Shown one piece after another: positions 48,680 to 57,756 of a stretch of 64,000 nucleotides of DNA. Position numbers and translations under genes: made by a program. Position 1 is the stretch's first letter. The number at the start of each line of letters is the position of its first letter. A model generated the notes under the pieces. The model had not been told where the DNA came from. It searched no databases and was given only the letters and a program-made list of their open reading frames with translations. Source of the DNA: Hydrogenophaga sp. PBL-H3 (lineage in GTDB: Bacteria > Pseudomonadota > Gammaproteobacteria > Burkholderiales > Burkholderiaceae_C). The stretch is from contig NZ_CP044972.1 of assembly GCF_010104355.1 (NCBI RefSeq), positions 2,356,001-2,420,000 on the forward strand, given 5' to 3'.

Positions 48680-49864
48680 TCAGCGGATCACGGACAACGT
48701 GGTGCGGGCACCTGCCTTGTAGGTCATCAGCGTCAAGGCGCCGTTCTTGATATCGCCTTTTTCGTCAAAGGCGATGTTGCCGGTCACGCCTTTGTAGGCA
48801 GTGGCCTTGAGTGCAGGCAGGTAGACCTTGGGATCTGCAGAACCAGCGGTCACCATGGCGTTGGCCATGACTTTGACTGCGTCGTACACGTAAGGTGCGT
48901 ACACCTGAACGTCAGCACCGAACTTGGCCTTGAAGTCAGCGCGGAACTTGTCCATGCCTTCCTTCTGCTCGCCTTCGACACCGCCGGCTTCAGCGCAGTA
49001 CACCTGGTCGTCGGCCATGCCGTCAGCGGCCAGCTTGGGCAGCTCGCTGGAGCAGATGCCGTCGCCACCCATGAACTTGGCCTTGATGCCGAGCTGTTTC
49101 ATCTGCTTGAGCATCGGGCCGGCCACGGCGTCCATGCCGCCGAAGAACACGACGTCAGGCTTCTTGGCCTTCAGGGTGGTCAGGATGGCGTTGAAGTCGG
49201 TTGCTTTGTCGTTGGTGAACTCACGGCCCACCACGGTACCGCCTGCGGCAGCCACACCTTTTTCGAACTCGTCAGCCACGCCCTGACCGTAGGCCGTGCG
49301 GTCGTCGATCACGGCCACGGTTTTGGCCTTGAGGGTTTCCACAGCGTACTTGCCGAGCGTGCCACCAAGGTGCACGTCGTCAGCGACCATGCGGAACGCG
49401 CCTGCGTAACCCTGGCGGGTGTACTTGGGGTTGGTTGCCGACGGGGAAATCTGGGGAATGCCTGCGTCGTTGTAGATCTGCGAAGCAGGGATGGTGGTGC
49501 CGGAGTTCAGGTGACCGATCACGCCAGCCACTTTGGCATCCACGAGCTTGGTGGCAGCTGCGGTGCCTTGCTTGGGATCAGCAGCGTCGTCTTCGGCCAG
49601 CAACTCGAACTTGACGGGTGCGCCAGCGATGGTCAGGCCAGCGGCGTTGAGTTCTTCGATCGCCATCTTGGCGCCGTTTTCGTTGTCCTTGCCGAGGTGG
49701 GCAATCGCACCGCTGGTGGGTCCGACGTGACCAATCTTGATGACCTGTGCTGCAGGCGCAGGAGCCGCCGCAGGTGCTGCGACTGGCGCGGCTTCTTCTT
49801 TTTTGCCGCAAGCGGCAAGAGCGACGGCCGCAGCAAGAACGGCGAGTTTCAGGTTCAGTTGCAT
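48680..49864 (-). CDS. Branched-chain amino-acid ABC transporter substrate-binding lipoprotein
   Basis: 394 aa. Signal peptide MQLNLKLAVLAAAVALAAC with lipobox (Cys 19), an Ala/Pro-rich spacer, then a Leu/Ile/Val-binding-protein domain (VIKIGHVGPTSGAIAHLGKDNENGAKMAIEELNAAG; ISPSATNPKYTRQGYAGAFRMVADD; PDVVFFGGMDAVAGPMLKQMK). Belongs to the LivJ/LivK family. No permease or ATPase genes are next to it, so it is an orphan binding protein or works with a liv system elsewhere. Ligand unproven. Confidence 0.9.
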   Translation of the reverse strand: MQLNLKLAVLAAAVALAACGKKEEAAPVAAPAAAPAPAAQVIKIGHVGPTSGAIAHLGKDNENGAKMAIEELNAAGLTIAGAPVKFELLAEDDAADPKQGTAAATKLVDAKVAGVIGHLNSGTTIPASQIYNDAGIPQISPSATNPKYTRQGYAGAFRMVADDVHLGGTLGKYAVETLKAKTVAVIDDRTAYGQGVADEFEKGVAAAGGTVVGREFTNDKATDFNAILTTLKAKKPDVVFFGGMDAVAGPMLKQMKQLGIKAKFMGGDGICSSELPKLAADGMADDQVYCAEAGGVEGEQKEGMDKFRADFKAKFGADVQVYAPYVYDAVKVMANAMVTAGSADPKVYLPALKATAYKGVTGNIAFDEKGDIKNGALTLMTYKAGARTTLSVIR

Positions 49865-50067
49865 GGTTTTCCTCGAAAAGGATTAAAAAGTTAAGCGATG
49901 GGAACTTTTGCCATCACGCTCATAAAGATACTCTAAAAATGATGCGGATTTCACTTGCGTGACAAGGCGAAAGCTCTATCGAGGGTTTTCCCAGAGCACA
50001 TCACCTCGATGAATGACGCATTAGCGGTGGTCATGCCGCGATGGAGCGCGCTGTTGCGAAGCTGCGC

Positions 50068-50502
50068 TCAGTCGGTCGGAGCCAACTGAAGATCGTGCCG
50101 CAGAGGCTCCAATCCGAGTGCCTTGTACTGGCGCCAGCGCTCGCGGGCGGGCGCACGATCGGCCTCGTCAAGCGTCACCACTTCGATAATCCTGCTGAAC
50201 GCCGCCGGGTCGTCGGGCATGTCGTGGCGCAGATTCACCAGAATGAATGCGCCACGTTCATCGGGAAGACGATGACCCAACTGAATGGGTGAGTGGCTTT
50301 TCAACAGATCAACGTCGTCGGCGCGGCAATGCGGCACGAACTCGCCCGCGCCCATGGTCCACAGGGCATTGTCGAGTCTCGTCAGATCGGCATCGGCGGT
50401 CCACACAAACAGGCGCGCCTTGCGCAAATAAGCCTTGCGCAGCAGCCGGCAGGCATACCCCAGCCGATCAGGCGCGTTGAAGTGAAAGGCGACTTCGGGC
50501 AC
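50068..50502 (-). CDS. holC: DNA polymerase III chi subunit
   Basis: 144 aa from a GTG start 7 bp after the pepA stop; MPEVAFHFNAPDRLGYACRLLRKAY aligns with the HolC start, and no ATG fits. Family features: LFVWTADADLTRLDNALWTMGAGEFVPHC and HRLPDERGAFILVNL. HolC links the clamp-loader to SSB through psi. Genes pepA-holC are commonly adjacent in proteobacteria, which supports the call. Confidence 0.9.
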   Translation of the reverse strand: MPEVAFHFNAPDRLGYACRLLRKAYLRKARLFVWTADADLTRLDNALWTMGAGEFVPHCRADDVDLLKSHSPIQLGHRLPDERGAFILVNLRHDMPDDPAAFSRIIEVVTLDEADRAPARERWRQYKALGLEPLRHDLQLAPTD

Positions 50503-50509
50503 ATCGGCC

Positions 50510-52006
50510 TCAGGCGCTGGCGGCACGCCGGGTCTTCGGCTTGGCCTTGACAGGCGCATCGACCTGATCCAGCAGGTACTGCAGCAACAGCGGCACGGGC
50601 CGGCCGGTGGATCCCTTGGCCGCGCCGCTCTTCCAGGCCGTGCCCGCAATGTCCAGGTGAGCCCAAGGCAGTTCGGTGGCGAACTTCTGCAAGAACTTGG
50701 CGGCGGTGATGGCGCCGCCCGCACGGCCGGCCACGTTGCCCATGTCCGCGAAGTTCGACTTGAGGCCTTCGGCGTACTCGTCGTCCAGCGGCATGCGCCA
50801 GCACAGGTCGAGCGACTTTTCGCCAGCGCTGGCCAGCGCATGCGCGAGATCGTCGCGGGCGGAAAACAAACCGGAGCGCACGGCGCCCAGGGCAATCACG
50901 CAAGCGCCGGTGAGGGTGGCGATGTCAACCACGCTGCGGGGTTTGAAACGGGCGGCGTAGGTCAATGCATCGCACAGGATCAGGCGGCCTTCGGCGTCGG
51001 TGTTGAGGATCTCGATGGTCTGGCCGCTCATGCTGGTGACCACGTCGCCGGGCTTCACGGCCTGACCATCGGGCATGTTCTCGCAGCTGGGTATGAGGCC
51101 GACCACGTTGATGGCTGGCTTGAGCTCGGCCAGCGCCGCGAAGGTGCCAAGCACGCTGGCTGCACCGCCCATGTCGAACTTCATTTCGTCCATTTCGGCG
51201 GCGGGCTTGATGGAGATCCCGCCGGTGTCAAACGTGATGCCCTTGCCCACCAGCACCACGGGTGCGCTGCCTTTGGCGCCGCCGTTGTAGTGCATGACGA
51301 TGAAGCGCAGCGGCTCCACGGAGCCGCGCGCGACCGACAGGAAGGAACCCATGCCCAGCGCTTCCACCTGCTTGGGGCCGAGCACATCGGTTTTCATGCC
51401 GGGGGTGCGACCGAGCTTGCGCGCGGCCTCACCCAGCATGGTGGGGGTGGCGTGGTTGGCCGGCCGGTTGGCCCATTCCTTGGCGAACTCCACGCCCACC
51501 ACCTGCGCCTTGCCGACTTCAAATCCGCGCTGCACGTTGCCCGATGTCGCCACACCCACCACCACCTGCTTGAGTGTGCGCGCCTTGGCGCTGGGTTTGG
51601 TGGTGGTGTAGCAGTAGGTGGCGTCGGCACAGGCCTGCATGGCGGCACGCACGCCGTCGTCGGTGGCTTCGATCAGGCTGAACACGAGGCCGAGTTTCTG
51701 GAGACCGGGCTGCTTGAACGATCCCATGGCGGCGGCAACGGCCTTGCGCACCGAGGCAGCCGATCCGTCACCCACCCGCACCAGAGTCACGCGCGAGGCC
51801 TTGAAACCTTCGGGCCGGTAGCAGGCCAGCAGCTTGGCCACGCCACTTTCAAGGTCCTTGTGCTCCACCGCCTGCGCCACCAGACGGGTCAGCGCCTGGT
51901 CGGCGGACTTCATGGTCGGGGTCACATCGGGCACCAGCACCAGCAGCGCGTCGACGGGCAGTTGGGCCGCTTGTGCAGCGCTGAGGGATTTGAGTTCGAA
52001 GTCCAT
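50510..52006 (-). CDS. pepA: Leucyl aminopeptidase (M17)
   Basis: 498 aa. C-terminal catalytic domain with GKGITFDTGGISIKPAAEMDEMKFDMGGAASVLG (metal Lys/Asp) and the M17 signature NTDAEGRLILCDALTYA (metal Asp/Glu), plus the catalytic Arg in that motif. Hexameric two-metal exopeptidase; in E. coli PepA is also a DNA-binding accessory factor of Xer recombination at plasmid cer sites, though not needed at dif. Divergent from lptF across 25 bp. Confidence 0.95.
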   Translation of the reverse strand: MDFELKSLSAAQAAQLPVDALLVLVPDVTPTMKSADQALTRLVAQAVEHKDLESGVAKLLACYRPEGFKASRVTLVRVGDGSAASVRKAVAAAMGSFKQPGLQKLGLVFSLIEATDDGVRAAMQACADATYCYTTTKPSAKARTLKQVVVGVATSGNVQRGFEVGKAQVVGVEFAKEWANRPANHATPTMLGEAARKLGRTPGMKTDVLGPKQVEALGMGSFLSVARGSVEPLRFIVMHYNGGAKGSAPVVLVGKGITFDTGGISIKPAAEMDEMKFDMGGAASVLGTFAALAELKPAINVVGLIPSCENMPDGQAVKPGDVVTSMSGQTIEILNTDAEGRLILCDALTYAARFKPRSVVDIATLTGACVIALGAVRSGLFSARDDLAHALASAGEKSLDLCWRMPLDDEYAEGLKSNFADMGNVAGRAGGAITAAKFLQKFATELPWAHLDIAGTAWKSGAAKGSTGRPVPLLLQYLLDQVDAPVKAKPKTRRAASA

Positions 52007-52031
52007 AATCGTGTTTTCCTTGTAGCAATCG

Positions 52032-53156
52032 ATGTTATTTCATTCTTCCATCCGCAAAGAGCTGGCGCGCAGCTTCGGAGCCACCCTGGTGGTGCTGTTC
52101 ACCATCGTGCTGACGATGCTGTTGATCCGCACGCTGGGCCTGGCTTCGCGGGGCAGCGTGAACCCGCAAGAGATCGCCCTGGTGCTGGGCTACACCGTCA
52201 TCGGCCGCATGCCCACCATCCTCACGCTAGCCTTGTTTGTGGCCATCGTCTTTTCGCTCTCGCGCATGTACCGCGACAGCGAAATGATCATCTGGTTTTC
52301 CAGCGGGCGCTCGCTCGGGGGCTTTCTCGGGCCGGTGCTGCGCTTCTCGTGGCCGATCCTGGCGGTGATCACGCTGATGGTGTTTTTCGTCTGGCCCTGG
52401 GCCAACCAGCAGACCGACAACTTGCGCAGCCGCTTCGAGCGCCGCGGTGATCTGGAGCGTGTGGCGCCGGGCCAGTTCCAGGAATCATCGAGTGGGCGCC
52501 GTGTCTTCTTCATCGACAAGGACACGGCGGGCGGCACCGAAGGCCGCAACATCTTCATATCGAGCACCGAGGACGATGGTCGCGAGACGGTGACGTCCGC
52601 GCGCTCGGGGCGGATCGAGTGGGTGAATGATGAGCAGTTCCTCATGCTCAACAACGGCCAGCGGCTGGAAACGGCTGCCGACGGAAGCGGCTTGAAGGTC
52701 AGTGAGTTCGAGAGCTACGGCACGCAGATAGGATCCAGCGCGATCGGTGAACGGGGTGCGCAAGCCCTCAAGTCGCGCAGCACGCTGCTGCTCATCACCG
52801 AGCCCGACCGGGCCAACCTGGGTGAGCTGGGCTGGCGCATCGGCATGGCACTCACCGCGCTCAACTTCGTGCTGATCGCCCTGGCCACCACCGCGGGCAA
52901 TCCGCGTGCGGGCCGCGGCGGCAACCTTTTCTTCACCCTGTTCTCCTTCGTGTTTTATTACAACCTGCTCAACCTCGGCCAGAGCTGGGTGGCGGGCGGG
53001 CTGGTGAGCCTGGGCGCTTTCATGCTGATGCTGCACGGCGGGGTGTTCGTGCTGACGGTGCTCTGGTTGATCAAGCGGCATTACAACGTGAGCATGCGCA
53101 GTTGGCTCAACAGCCGGCGCAACGCCAGCGCAGCGTCACGAGGGCCTGCCGCATGA
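52032..53156 (+). CDS. lptF: LPS export ABC transporter permease LptF
   Basis: 374 aa; N-terminal helices with MLFHSSIRKELARSFGATLVVLFTIVLTMLLIRTLG, a periplasmic beta-jellyroll-like region (about 130-270), and three C-terminal helices. With LptG and LptB it extracts lipopolysaccharide from the inner membrane towards LptC/LptA. The stop overlaps the lptG start (ATGA). The short gap to pepA (25 bp) is the usual divergent pepA/lptF arrangement. Confidence 0.95.
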   Translation: MLFHSSIRKELARSFGATLVVLFTIVLTMLLIRTLGLASRGSVNPQEIALVLGYTVIGRMPTILTLALFVAIVFSLSRMYRDSEMIIWFSSGRSLGGFLGPVLRFSWPILAVITLMVFFVWPWANQQTDNLRSRFERRGDLERVAPGQFQESSSGRRVFFIDKDTAGGTEGRNIFISSTEDDGRETVTSARSGRIEWVNDEQFLMLNNGQRLETAADGSGLKVSEFESYGTQIGSSAIGERGAQALKSRSTLLLITEPDRANLGELGWRIGMALTALNFVLIALATTAGNPRAGRGGNLFFTLFSFVFYYNLLNLGQSWVAGGLVSLGAFMLMLHGGVFVLTVLWLIKRHYNVSMRSWLNSRRNASAASRGPAA

Positions 53157-54271
53157 AAACCATCCGACGCCTGATCTACGGCGAAATCTTTCTGGCGGTG
53201 GGCTTCGTGCTGCTGGCCTTTCTGTCGCTGTTCTTCTTCTTCGACTTCGTGGACGAGCTGCCCGCGCTGGGCAAACCGTCGGCGCTGGACCCCAAGCTGG
53301 TGTACGAGGTGCCGCATGCCTTGCTGTACGTTGGCCTGCTCATGCCCAACCGCATTTATGAGTTGCTGCCGATCTCGGTGCTGATCGGCGCAGTTTTCGT
53401 GCTGGCGCGGCTGGCCCAAGGCTCGGAATACACGATCCTGCGCACCAGCGGGCTGGGCCCCTGGCGCGCGCTGCGCACGCTGCTCGGCCTGGGTGCCGTG
53501 TTCGTGGTGCTCACCTTCGCACTGGGCGACTACGTGGCACCGCTGGCGGACCGGACGGCTCAACTGCTCAAGGCCCGCTACCAAGGCAACATCAGCGTCG
53601 GCCAGACCGGCGCCTGGCTCAAGGAGCGACAGCCCTACAGCAATTTCTCGGTCAACGTGGGCTCGATGTCGTCACAAGGCGGGCTGGGCAACGTGCGGAT
53701 CTTCGAGTTCAACAACCAGGGCTCGCTGGTCTCCACGCTCACTGCGGTCACCGGCCAGATCGAGGCCGACGACTCATGGACCTTGCGCCAGGTGCAGCGG
53801 CGCGAATTCGACACCGCCGGCAAGGCGTCGGCCCGCATCGTGCGCAGCGAGCTGGAAACCTTCCGCTGGCCCAGCGGCATCAACAGCGAAATGGTGTCGG
53901 TGGCCTTGCTCAAGCCCGAGACAATGCGCACGGCCGACCTGTTCGGCTACATCCGCCACCTGCAGGCAAACGGGCAGACGGCGCAGCGCTACGAGATCGA
54001 GTTCTGGCGCAAGGTGTTCTACCCACTCAGTTGCCTGGTGATGGTGGTGCTCGCCCTGCCCTTCGCTTACCTGCACTTCCGCTCGGGCAGCATCACCGCC
54101 TACGTGTTTGGCGGCGTGATGATCGGCATCAGCTTCTTCCTGCTCAACAACGTCTTCGGCTACATCGGCAACCTCAATGCCTGGCAGCCCTGGCTGGCGG
54201 CGGCCTCACCCGCGCTGATCTATTCGGTGTTTTCGCTGGCCGCGTTTGGCTGGCTCGTCTTGCGAAGGTAG
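53153..54271 (+). CDS. lptG: LPS export ABC transporter permease LptG
   Basis: 372 aa from MKTIRRLIYGEIFLAVGFVLL, overlapping lptF by 4 bp. Same topology as LptF: helices, periplasmic domain with SVNVGSMSSQGGLGNVRIFEF, and C-terminal helices including FGGVMIGISFFLLNNVFGYIGNL. Partner of LptF. Confidence 0.95.
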   Translation: MKTIRRLIYGEIFLAVGFVLLAFLSLFFFFDFVDELPALGKPSALDPKLVYEVPHALLYVGLLMPNRIYELLPISVLIGAVFVLARLAQGSEYTILRTSGLGPWRALRTLLGLGAVFVVLTFALGDYVAPLADRTAQLLKARYQGNISVGQTGAWLKERQPYSNFSVNVGSMSSQGGLGNVRIFEFNNQGSLVSTLTAVTGQIEADDSWTLRQVQRREFDTAGKASARIVRSELETFRWPSGINSEMVSVALLKPETMRTADLFGYIRHLQANGQTAQRYEIEFWRKVFYPLSCLVMVVLALPFAYLHFRSGSITAYVFGGVMIGISFFLLNNVFGYIGNLNAWQPWLAAASPALIYSVFSLAAFGWLVLRR

Positions 54272-54278
54272 CGTGTCC

Positions 54279-54644
54279 ATGCTCGGTGTGATCGTGTTTG
54301 CCCATGGGTCGCGCGACCCGTTGTGGCGCCTGCCGGTGGAGTCGGTGGCGCAGCAGATCGCGCGCAACGACCCCGCTGCCGCCGTGTCGTGCGCCTACCT
54401 GGAACTTTGTGAACCCGACATGGCCACTGCCGTGAACCAGATGGTCACGGCCGGCGCCACGCACGTGCGGGTGCTGCCGCTGTTTTTCGGCATGGGCAAG
54501 CACGCGCGCGAAGACCTGCCAGTGCTCATGAAAGACCTGGCCGAGAGCCACCCCCAGGTGCGTTTCGAGCAGTTGCCCGCTGCGGGAGAAGACCCACGCC
54601 TGACCGCACTGCTCGCGCAGATCGCATTGGAAACTGCCCCATGA
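54279..54644 (+). CDS. CbiX-like sirohydrochlorin chelatase family protein
   Basis: 121 aa from MLGVIVFAHGSRDPLWRLP. Single-domain (CbiX short) class II chelatase with the metal-binding His in FAHGSRD and the second His/region VRVLPLFFGMGKHAREDLP. Likely inserts cobalt, nickel or iron into sirohydrochlorin, for cobalamin or siroheme. Gene order with a CysB-type regulator downstream (overlap ATGA) hints at siroheme for sulfite reductase. Confidence 0.85.
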   Translation: MLGVIVFAHGSRDPLWRLPVESVAQQIARNDPAAAVSCAYLELCEPDMATAVNQMVTAGATHVRVLPLFFGMGKHAREDLPVLMKDLAESHPQVRFEQLPAAGEDPRLTALLAQIALETAP

Positions 54645-55585
54645 ATTTGCACCAGTTCCGCTTCGTGCAGGAAGCCGTGCGCCGCAACCTCAACCTGACC
54701 GAGGCCGCCAAGGCACTGCACACCTCTCAGCCCGGGGTGTCCAAGGCCATCATCGAGCTCGAAGACGAGCTGGGCATTGAAATTTTCGCGCGCCACGGCA
54801 AACGCATCAAACGCGTTACCGAGCCCGGCGTGCAGGTGCTCAAGAGCATCGAGATCATCCTGCGCGAGGTCAACAACCTCAAGCGCATCGGCGAGCAGTA
54901 TTCGGCCCAGGACAGTGGCACGCTGTCCATTGCCACCACGCACACCCAGGCCCGCTATGTGCTGCCCGGACCGGTGGCCGCCTTGCGCCAGGCCTACCCC
55001 AAGGTCGGCATCAGCCTGCACCAGGGCTCGCCCGACCAGGTGGCCAAGATGCTGATGGAAGAAGTCGCCGAAATCGGCATGGCCACCGAATCTCTGGTGA
55101 ACTACCCCGAACTCGTCACCTTGCCCTGCTACGAGTGGCAGCACGTCCTGGTGTTGCCGTTCGACCACCCGCTGCTGGAGCGCGAGCGCATCACGCACGA
55201 AGACCTGGCCCATGTGCCCCTGATCACCTACCACCCCAGCTACACCGGCCGCACCCGCATCGACCAGGCCTTCGCGCTGCGCCACCTGCAGCCCAACATT
55301 GTTCTGGAAGCGATCGACTCCGACGTGATCAAGACGTATGTGAAGCTGGGCATGGGCGTGGGCATCGTGGCCGAGATGGCCATGGCGGGCGACAACCAGA
55401 CGCCCGACCTGGTGTCCCGCCCTGCAGCCGACCTGTTTGGCCACAACCTGGCGCGTGTGGCCTTCAAGCGCGGCACCTACCTGCGCCACTTCGTGCTGCG
55501 ATTTGCCGAGCTGCTCAGCGAGCGCCTCACGCGCGACCAGATCATGCGCGCCATGAGCGGCACCCCCGATGACTACGAACTGTGA
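54641..55585 (+). CDS. cysB: CysB-type LysR family regulator
   Basis: 314 aa. LysR winged helix at the N-terminus (MNLHQFRFVQEAVRRNLNLTEAAKALHTSQPGVSKAI) and the co-inducer domain with ATTHTQARYVLPGPVAALRQAYPKV and LVTLPCYEWQHVLVLP, typical of the CysB/Cbl branch controlling sulfate/cysteine assimilation with N-acetylserine as inducer. Whether it is CysB or the paralogue Cbl cannot be settled here. Overlaps the chelatase gene by 4 bp. Confidence 0.88.
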   Translation: MNLHQFRFVQEAVRRNLNLTEAAKALHTSQPGVSKAIIELEDELGIEIFARHGKRIKRVTEPGVQVLKSIEIILREVNNLKRIGEQYSAQDSGTLSIATTHTQARYVLPGPVAALRQAYPKVGISLHQGSPDQVAKMLMEEVAEIGMATESLVNYPELVTLPCYEWQHVLVLPFDHPLLERERITHEDLAHVPLITYHPSYTGRTRIDQAFALRHLQPNIVLEAIDSDVIKTYVKLGMGVGIVAEMAMAGDNQTPDLVSRPAADLFGHNLARVAFKRGTYLRHFVLRFAELLSERLTRDQIMRAMSGTPDDYEL

Positions 55586-55589
55586 CTTC

Positions 55590-56768
55590 ATGAGCCTCCA
55601 TCCTCCCCGCACACCGCTCCTTCAATCTCGCCTGCCCAACGTCGGCACGACCATCTTCACCGTCATGTCGGCCCTGGCGGCCGAGCACAAGGCTGTGAAT
55701 CTGGGACAAGGGTTTCCGGACTTCGATTGCGACCCTGCATTGGTCGACGCCGTCACAAAAGCCATGCAGGCTGGCCACAACCAGTACCCGCCCATGCCGG
55801 GCGTGCCCGCGCTGCGCCAGGCCATGGCCGACAAGATGCTCGCGCTCTACGGCCTGCGCTGCGACCCGGGCACCGAGATCACCGTGACCGCCGGCGCCAC
55901 GCAAGCCATCCTCACCGCCCTGCTGGCCGTGGTGCATCCTGGCGACGAGGTCATCGTGCTGGAGCCTTGCTACGACAGCTACGTGCCCAACATCGAACTG
56001 GCCGGCGGTGTGCCGGTGCGCGTGCCGCTGACGCCGGGCACCTTCCGCCCCGATTTCGACCGCATAGCCGCTGCCATGACGCCGCGCACGCGCGCCATCC
56101 TGATCAACAGCCCACACAACCCCAGCGGGACCGTGTGGAGCGCGGCCGACATGCAGCGCCTGCAGGACCTGCTGGCCCCCACTGACGTGCTGCTGATCAG
56201 CGACGAGGTCTACGAACACATGGTGTTTGACGGCCAGCAGCATCAGAGCGCCGCGCGCTTCCCGGGCTTGGCTGCGCGCGCTTTCATCGTCAGCAGCTTC
56301 GGCAAGACCTATCACGTGACTGGCTGGAAGGTGGGCACCGTGGTGGCGCCCGCCGCGCTCACCGCCGAGTTTCGCAAGGTGCACCAGTTCAACGTATTCA
56401 CGGTGAACACACCCATGCAGCACGCGCTGGCTGCCTACATGGCCAACCCCGCGCCCTACCTCGAATTGAGCGCGTTCTACCAGCGCAAGCGCGACCTGTT
56501 CTGCGAAGGCCTGGCCAACACCCGCTTTCGCATGCTCGCGGGTGAAGGCACCTACTTTCAGTGCGTTGACATCTCCGGCCTGGCCGTGCCGGAGCGCGAC
56601 CTCCCTGACGGTGACTTCTGCCAGTGGCTCACACGCGAGATCGGCGTCGCCGCAATTCCGCTCTCGGCCTTCTATGGCAACGGCTTCGACCAGCGCGTGG
56701 TTCGCTTTTGCTTCGCCAAGAAGGACGACACCCTGCGCGAAGCGCTGAAACGGCTCGCCAGACTCTGA
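55590..56768 (+). CDS. Class I/II PLP aminotransferase (methionine aminotransferase-like)
   Basis: 392 aa from ATG 55590, 4 bp after cysB; an ATG at 55569 inside cysB is possible. Motifs: NLGQGFPDFDCDP, TAGATQAILTALLAVVHPGDEV, NSPHNPSGTVW, and the PLP Lys in SSFGKTYHVTGWKVG. It resembles E. coli YbdL (methionine-oxo-acid aminotransferase) and kynurenine aminotransferases. Location behind a CysB-type gene fits a sulfur amino-acid role. Confidence 0.88.
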   Translation: MSLHPPRTPLLQSRLPNVGTTIFTVMSALAAEHKAVNLGQGFPDFDCDPALVDAVTKAMQAGHNQYPPMPGVPALRQAMADKMLALYGLRCDPGTEITVTAGATQAILTALLAVVHPGDEVIVLEPCYDSYVPNIELAGGVPVRVPLTPGTFRPDFDRIAAAMTPRTRAILINSPHNPSGTVWSAADMQRLQDLLAPTDVLLISDEVYEHMVFDGQQHQSAARFPGLAARAFIVSSFGKTYHVTGWKVGTVVAPAALTAEFRKVHQFNVFTVNTPMQHALAAYMANPAPYLELSAFYQRKRDLFCEGLANTRFRMLAGEGTYFQCVDISGLAVPERDLPDGDFCQWLTREIGVAAIPLSAFYGNGFDQRVVRFCFAKKDDTLREALKRLARL

Positions 56769-56769
56769 G

Positions 56770-57486
56770 TCAGCAACGGACCGCGTTGCGGCAGTAGCGG
56801 TCGAGTTCGCGCACGGTGCTCTGCCGTGCCACCGCCTGCTTCGCATTCGGCCCCACCTCCAGGCTCAGCTTCATCTCGTACTTCTTGAAGAAGTCGTCAA
56901 ACAGCTCACCCCCCAGCGTGCCCGTGGCGGTGAGCTGGTCGGTCTTGGCATCGTGCTCGATCAGCACCGCGCACAACGGCTGCTCGGCCGGGCCATTGAG
57001 CACCAGCGCACCACGCGCCGGGTCGTACTGGCTGTGGTCGGCGCAGCAGTGGATCAGATCGCTGCCCTTGCTCGGCGTCTGCGGATTCACCGCCGCGCCC
57101 TTGCGAAAGCTGATGAAGCTCAGTTCTTTGGTCGGATACACCAGCTTGTGCGCGCAGATGGCGGAGAACGCCACCAGGCTGCGCTGCTGACCGACACCCC
57201 CGGGCCATTGGTAGGTCTGCTTCTCGCGCGTGACAAGCTGGGTGGCTGTGGCTGCCTTGCCCAGGTCGAGCAGGAACACGGGCGTGGCCTCGAACGGGTA
57301 GTGGAAAACGTAGTTGGTCTGCGTCCGCAGGCCGGCGGCCTTGAGCGGCTGGCCCAGTTCGTCAACCAGCAACACCCGGCCATAGCTGCGAGGCCTGGCC
57401 TCGGCAGCCCATGCATGGCCCGCCAGCGTGGCCGCCAGCGACCCCGCGCCCCATGCACAAGCTTCCCCGAATTCACGACGATCCAT
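56770..57486 (-). CDS. Tat-exported Rieske-type [2Fe-2S] protein
   Basis: 238 aa from MDRREFGEACAWGAGSLAAT: a twin-arginine signal (DRREFG) followed by an Ala-rich region ending at AWA. Rieske cluster ligands C-x-H in FSAICAHKLVYP and C-x-x-H in IHCCADHSQYDP, about 37 residues apart, longer than in most Rieske proteins because of the insert SFRKGAAVNPQTPSKG. The C-terminal helix tail (YEMKLSLEVGPNAKQAV) is unusual. It has no neighbouring oxidase or cytochrome subunit, so the redox partner is unknown. Tail-to-tail with the aminotransferase gene, 1 bp apart. Confidence 0.82.
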   Translation of the reverse strand: MDRREFGEACAWGAGSLAATLAGHAWAAEARPRSYGRVLLVDELGQPLKAAGLRTQTNYVFHYPFEATPVFLLDLGKAATATQLVTREKQTYQWPGGVGQQRSLVAFSAICAHKLVYPTKELSFISFRKGAAVNPQTPSKGSDLIHCCADHSQYDPARGALVLNGPAEQPLCAVLIEHDAKTDQLTATGTLGGELFDDFFKKYEMKLSLEVGPNAKQAVARQSTVRELDRYCRNAVRC

Positions 57487-57756
57487 ATGAAGACCCCGGT
57501 GCAGTGAAACGACGACCACAGGCGTGGCATGGTGGACAGTGAAACGCATCGCCAGACGTCATGTCAACCAGCGCGGACATCTCCCACCTCAAACAAGGGA
57601 CAAGCCGGCTTTACACGGAGTCGCTGCGGCCCGCGACTTTTTTCACGGAAATGCGTCACTGCCGGGCTATTTGATTGATCGCTGCATCCGATACAAAGCT
57701 GGCCGCGTAGTTACCGTACGGGGTATCCAGTTTTTGACTTTTGAGGAAGCGCTTTC

